6,387 bases of DNA from Gemmatimonadales bacterium (GTDB taxonomy: Bacteria; Gemmatimonadota; Gemmatimonadetes; Gemmatimonadales; GWC2-71-9). Both the position numbers and the translations under genes were made by a program. Of this stretch, positions 5,936-6,387 are shown piece after piece. The notes beneath the pieces were generated by a model. It did not search any database, was not told where the DNA came from, and was given only the letters and a program-made list of their open reading frames with translations. Where the stretch lies: contig JACCSZ010000429.1 of NCBI GenBank assembly GCA_013812695.1, forward strand, positions 1-6,387. Reading direction: 5' to 3'. Position 1 is the stretch's first letter. Each line of letters opens with the position of its first letter.

Positions 5936-6387
5936 TACTCGGCGGCGACGTTGATGCGCTCAGCCAGTTTGGTGAGCGCCTTGTCCGTGGCGCCCTCTTC
6001 GTCGAGCGTCTGCTGGAGCATCCGCGCGTGGTCCTTATGCCCCATCACCTTCGCCCAGGTGCGCACCGTACCGTAGCCCGCCATCTCGTAGTGCTCGACG
6101 TGCTGCGCGGCGGAGATCAGTCCCGCATCCAGCACGTCCGCTTCCGGCTTCTCCTTGATCAGGTCCGCGCCTTCTTCCAGCAACCCTTCCATGCCGACGC
6201 ACTTCTTGCCGCGCGGGCTGGCGTCGAGCGACTTGAGAATGCGCTCGAGCCGGCGGACGTGCTCCTGCGTCTGCCGCGCATGCTTTGCAAACCCCTTTTT
6301 GAGCGCTGGCGCCGTGGCCGCCTTGATCATCTTGGGGAGCGCCTTGAGGATCTGCTTCTCCGCGCTCCAGAGGTCCTTCAACTCCTC
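5935..6387 (-). CDS. yciF: YciE/YciF-family ferritin-like protein (5' partial, DUF892)
   Basis: 150 residues are present and the frame runs off the right edge. The first visible residues, EELKDLWSAEKQ, match the family stretch usually preceded by about a dozen residues, so the true start lies outside; the TTG at 6381 is not the start. Members are four-helix-bundle ferritin-like proteins, linked to stress response and reported or predicted to bind a di-iron site. Counting from the first visible residue, candidate ligands are E10 (SAEKQ), E42-H43 (QEHV), E98-H99 with E101 (VEHYE) and E130-E131 (LDEE). The signature SPRGKKCVGMEGLLEEG (58-74) and the closing QTLDEEGATDKALTKLAE are strong family marks. 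The next gene is katE, 79 bases on in the same direction; enteric yciGFE also neighbours a catalase gene (katN) in Salmonella, which fits an oxidative or stationary-phase role. The symbol is by family only. Confidence 0.9.
   Translation of the reverse strand, partial: EELKDLWSAEKQILKALPKMIKAATAPALKKGFAKHARQTQEHVRRLERILKSLDASPRGKKCVGMEGLLEEGADLIKEKPEADVLDAGLISAAQHVEHYEMAGYGTVRTWAKVMGHKDHARMLQQTLDEEGATDKALTKLAERINVAAE

Noticed and set aside
4329..5954. Long plus-strand open frame (541 codons) antisense to katE
   Set aside because: The opposite strand encodes an unmistakable catalase with all active-site residues. The antisense product is a Val/Glu/Arg/His-rich string without domain character, as expected from GC-rich codon bias.

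Overview
The window is very GC-rich, densely coding bacterial chromosome with short intergenic gaps. It has the G/C third-position bias that produces long spurious antisense reading frames. The SdhB is of the type seen in mycobacterial Sdh1 and similar enzymes of environmental phyla. The exported S41 peptidase and the other genes fit a soil or environmental lineage such as Gemmatimonadota or Acidobacteriota. This taxonomic guess comes from protein character only and is weak.

Layout. At the left edge, on the plus strand, is the 3' part of a succinate dehydrogenase/fumarate reductase iron-sulfur subunit with all three Fe-S clusters visible (1-645). It overlaps by 4 bases a small TPR-like protein gene (642-1151), so the two look translationally coupled at the end of an SDH operon. 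After only 17 bases the strand switches. The rest of the window reads leftward: a ferritin-like YciE/YciF protein (5' end cut off by the window edge, 5935-6387), a large-subunit HPII-type catalase (3669-5855), and a secreted S41-family peptidase (1169-3445).

How the genes work together. The plus-strand pair belongs to respiration and the TCA cycle; the small TPR protein is an accessory of unknown role. The yciF-like gene and katE lie in the same direction 79 bases apart and form a plausible peroxide/stationary-phase stress unit, one predicted to handle iron and the other destroying H2O2. The S41 peptidase is separated from katE by 223 bases and has its own ribosome binding site and signal peptide, so it is probably a separate unit.

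Most interesting points. The S41 peptidase is an internal tandem duplication: its N-terminal half is an S41-like fold that has lost the recognisable catalytic residues, and its C-terminal half keeps them. The small SDH-linked TPR protein is a candidate undescribed SDH accessory factor. The katE-S41 gap holds a strong inverted repeat and what may be a decayed fragment of a Uma2-like nuclease gene. I see no mobile element, CRISPR array, tRNA or rRNA.
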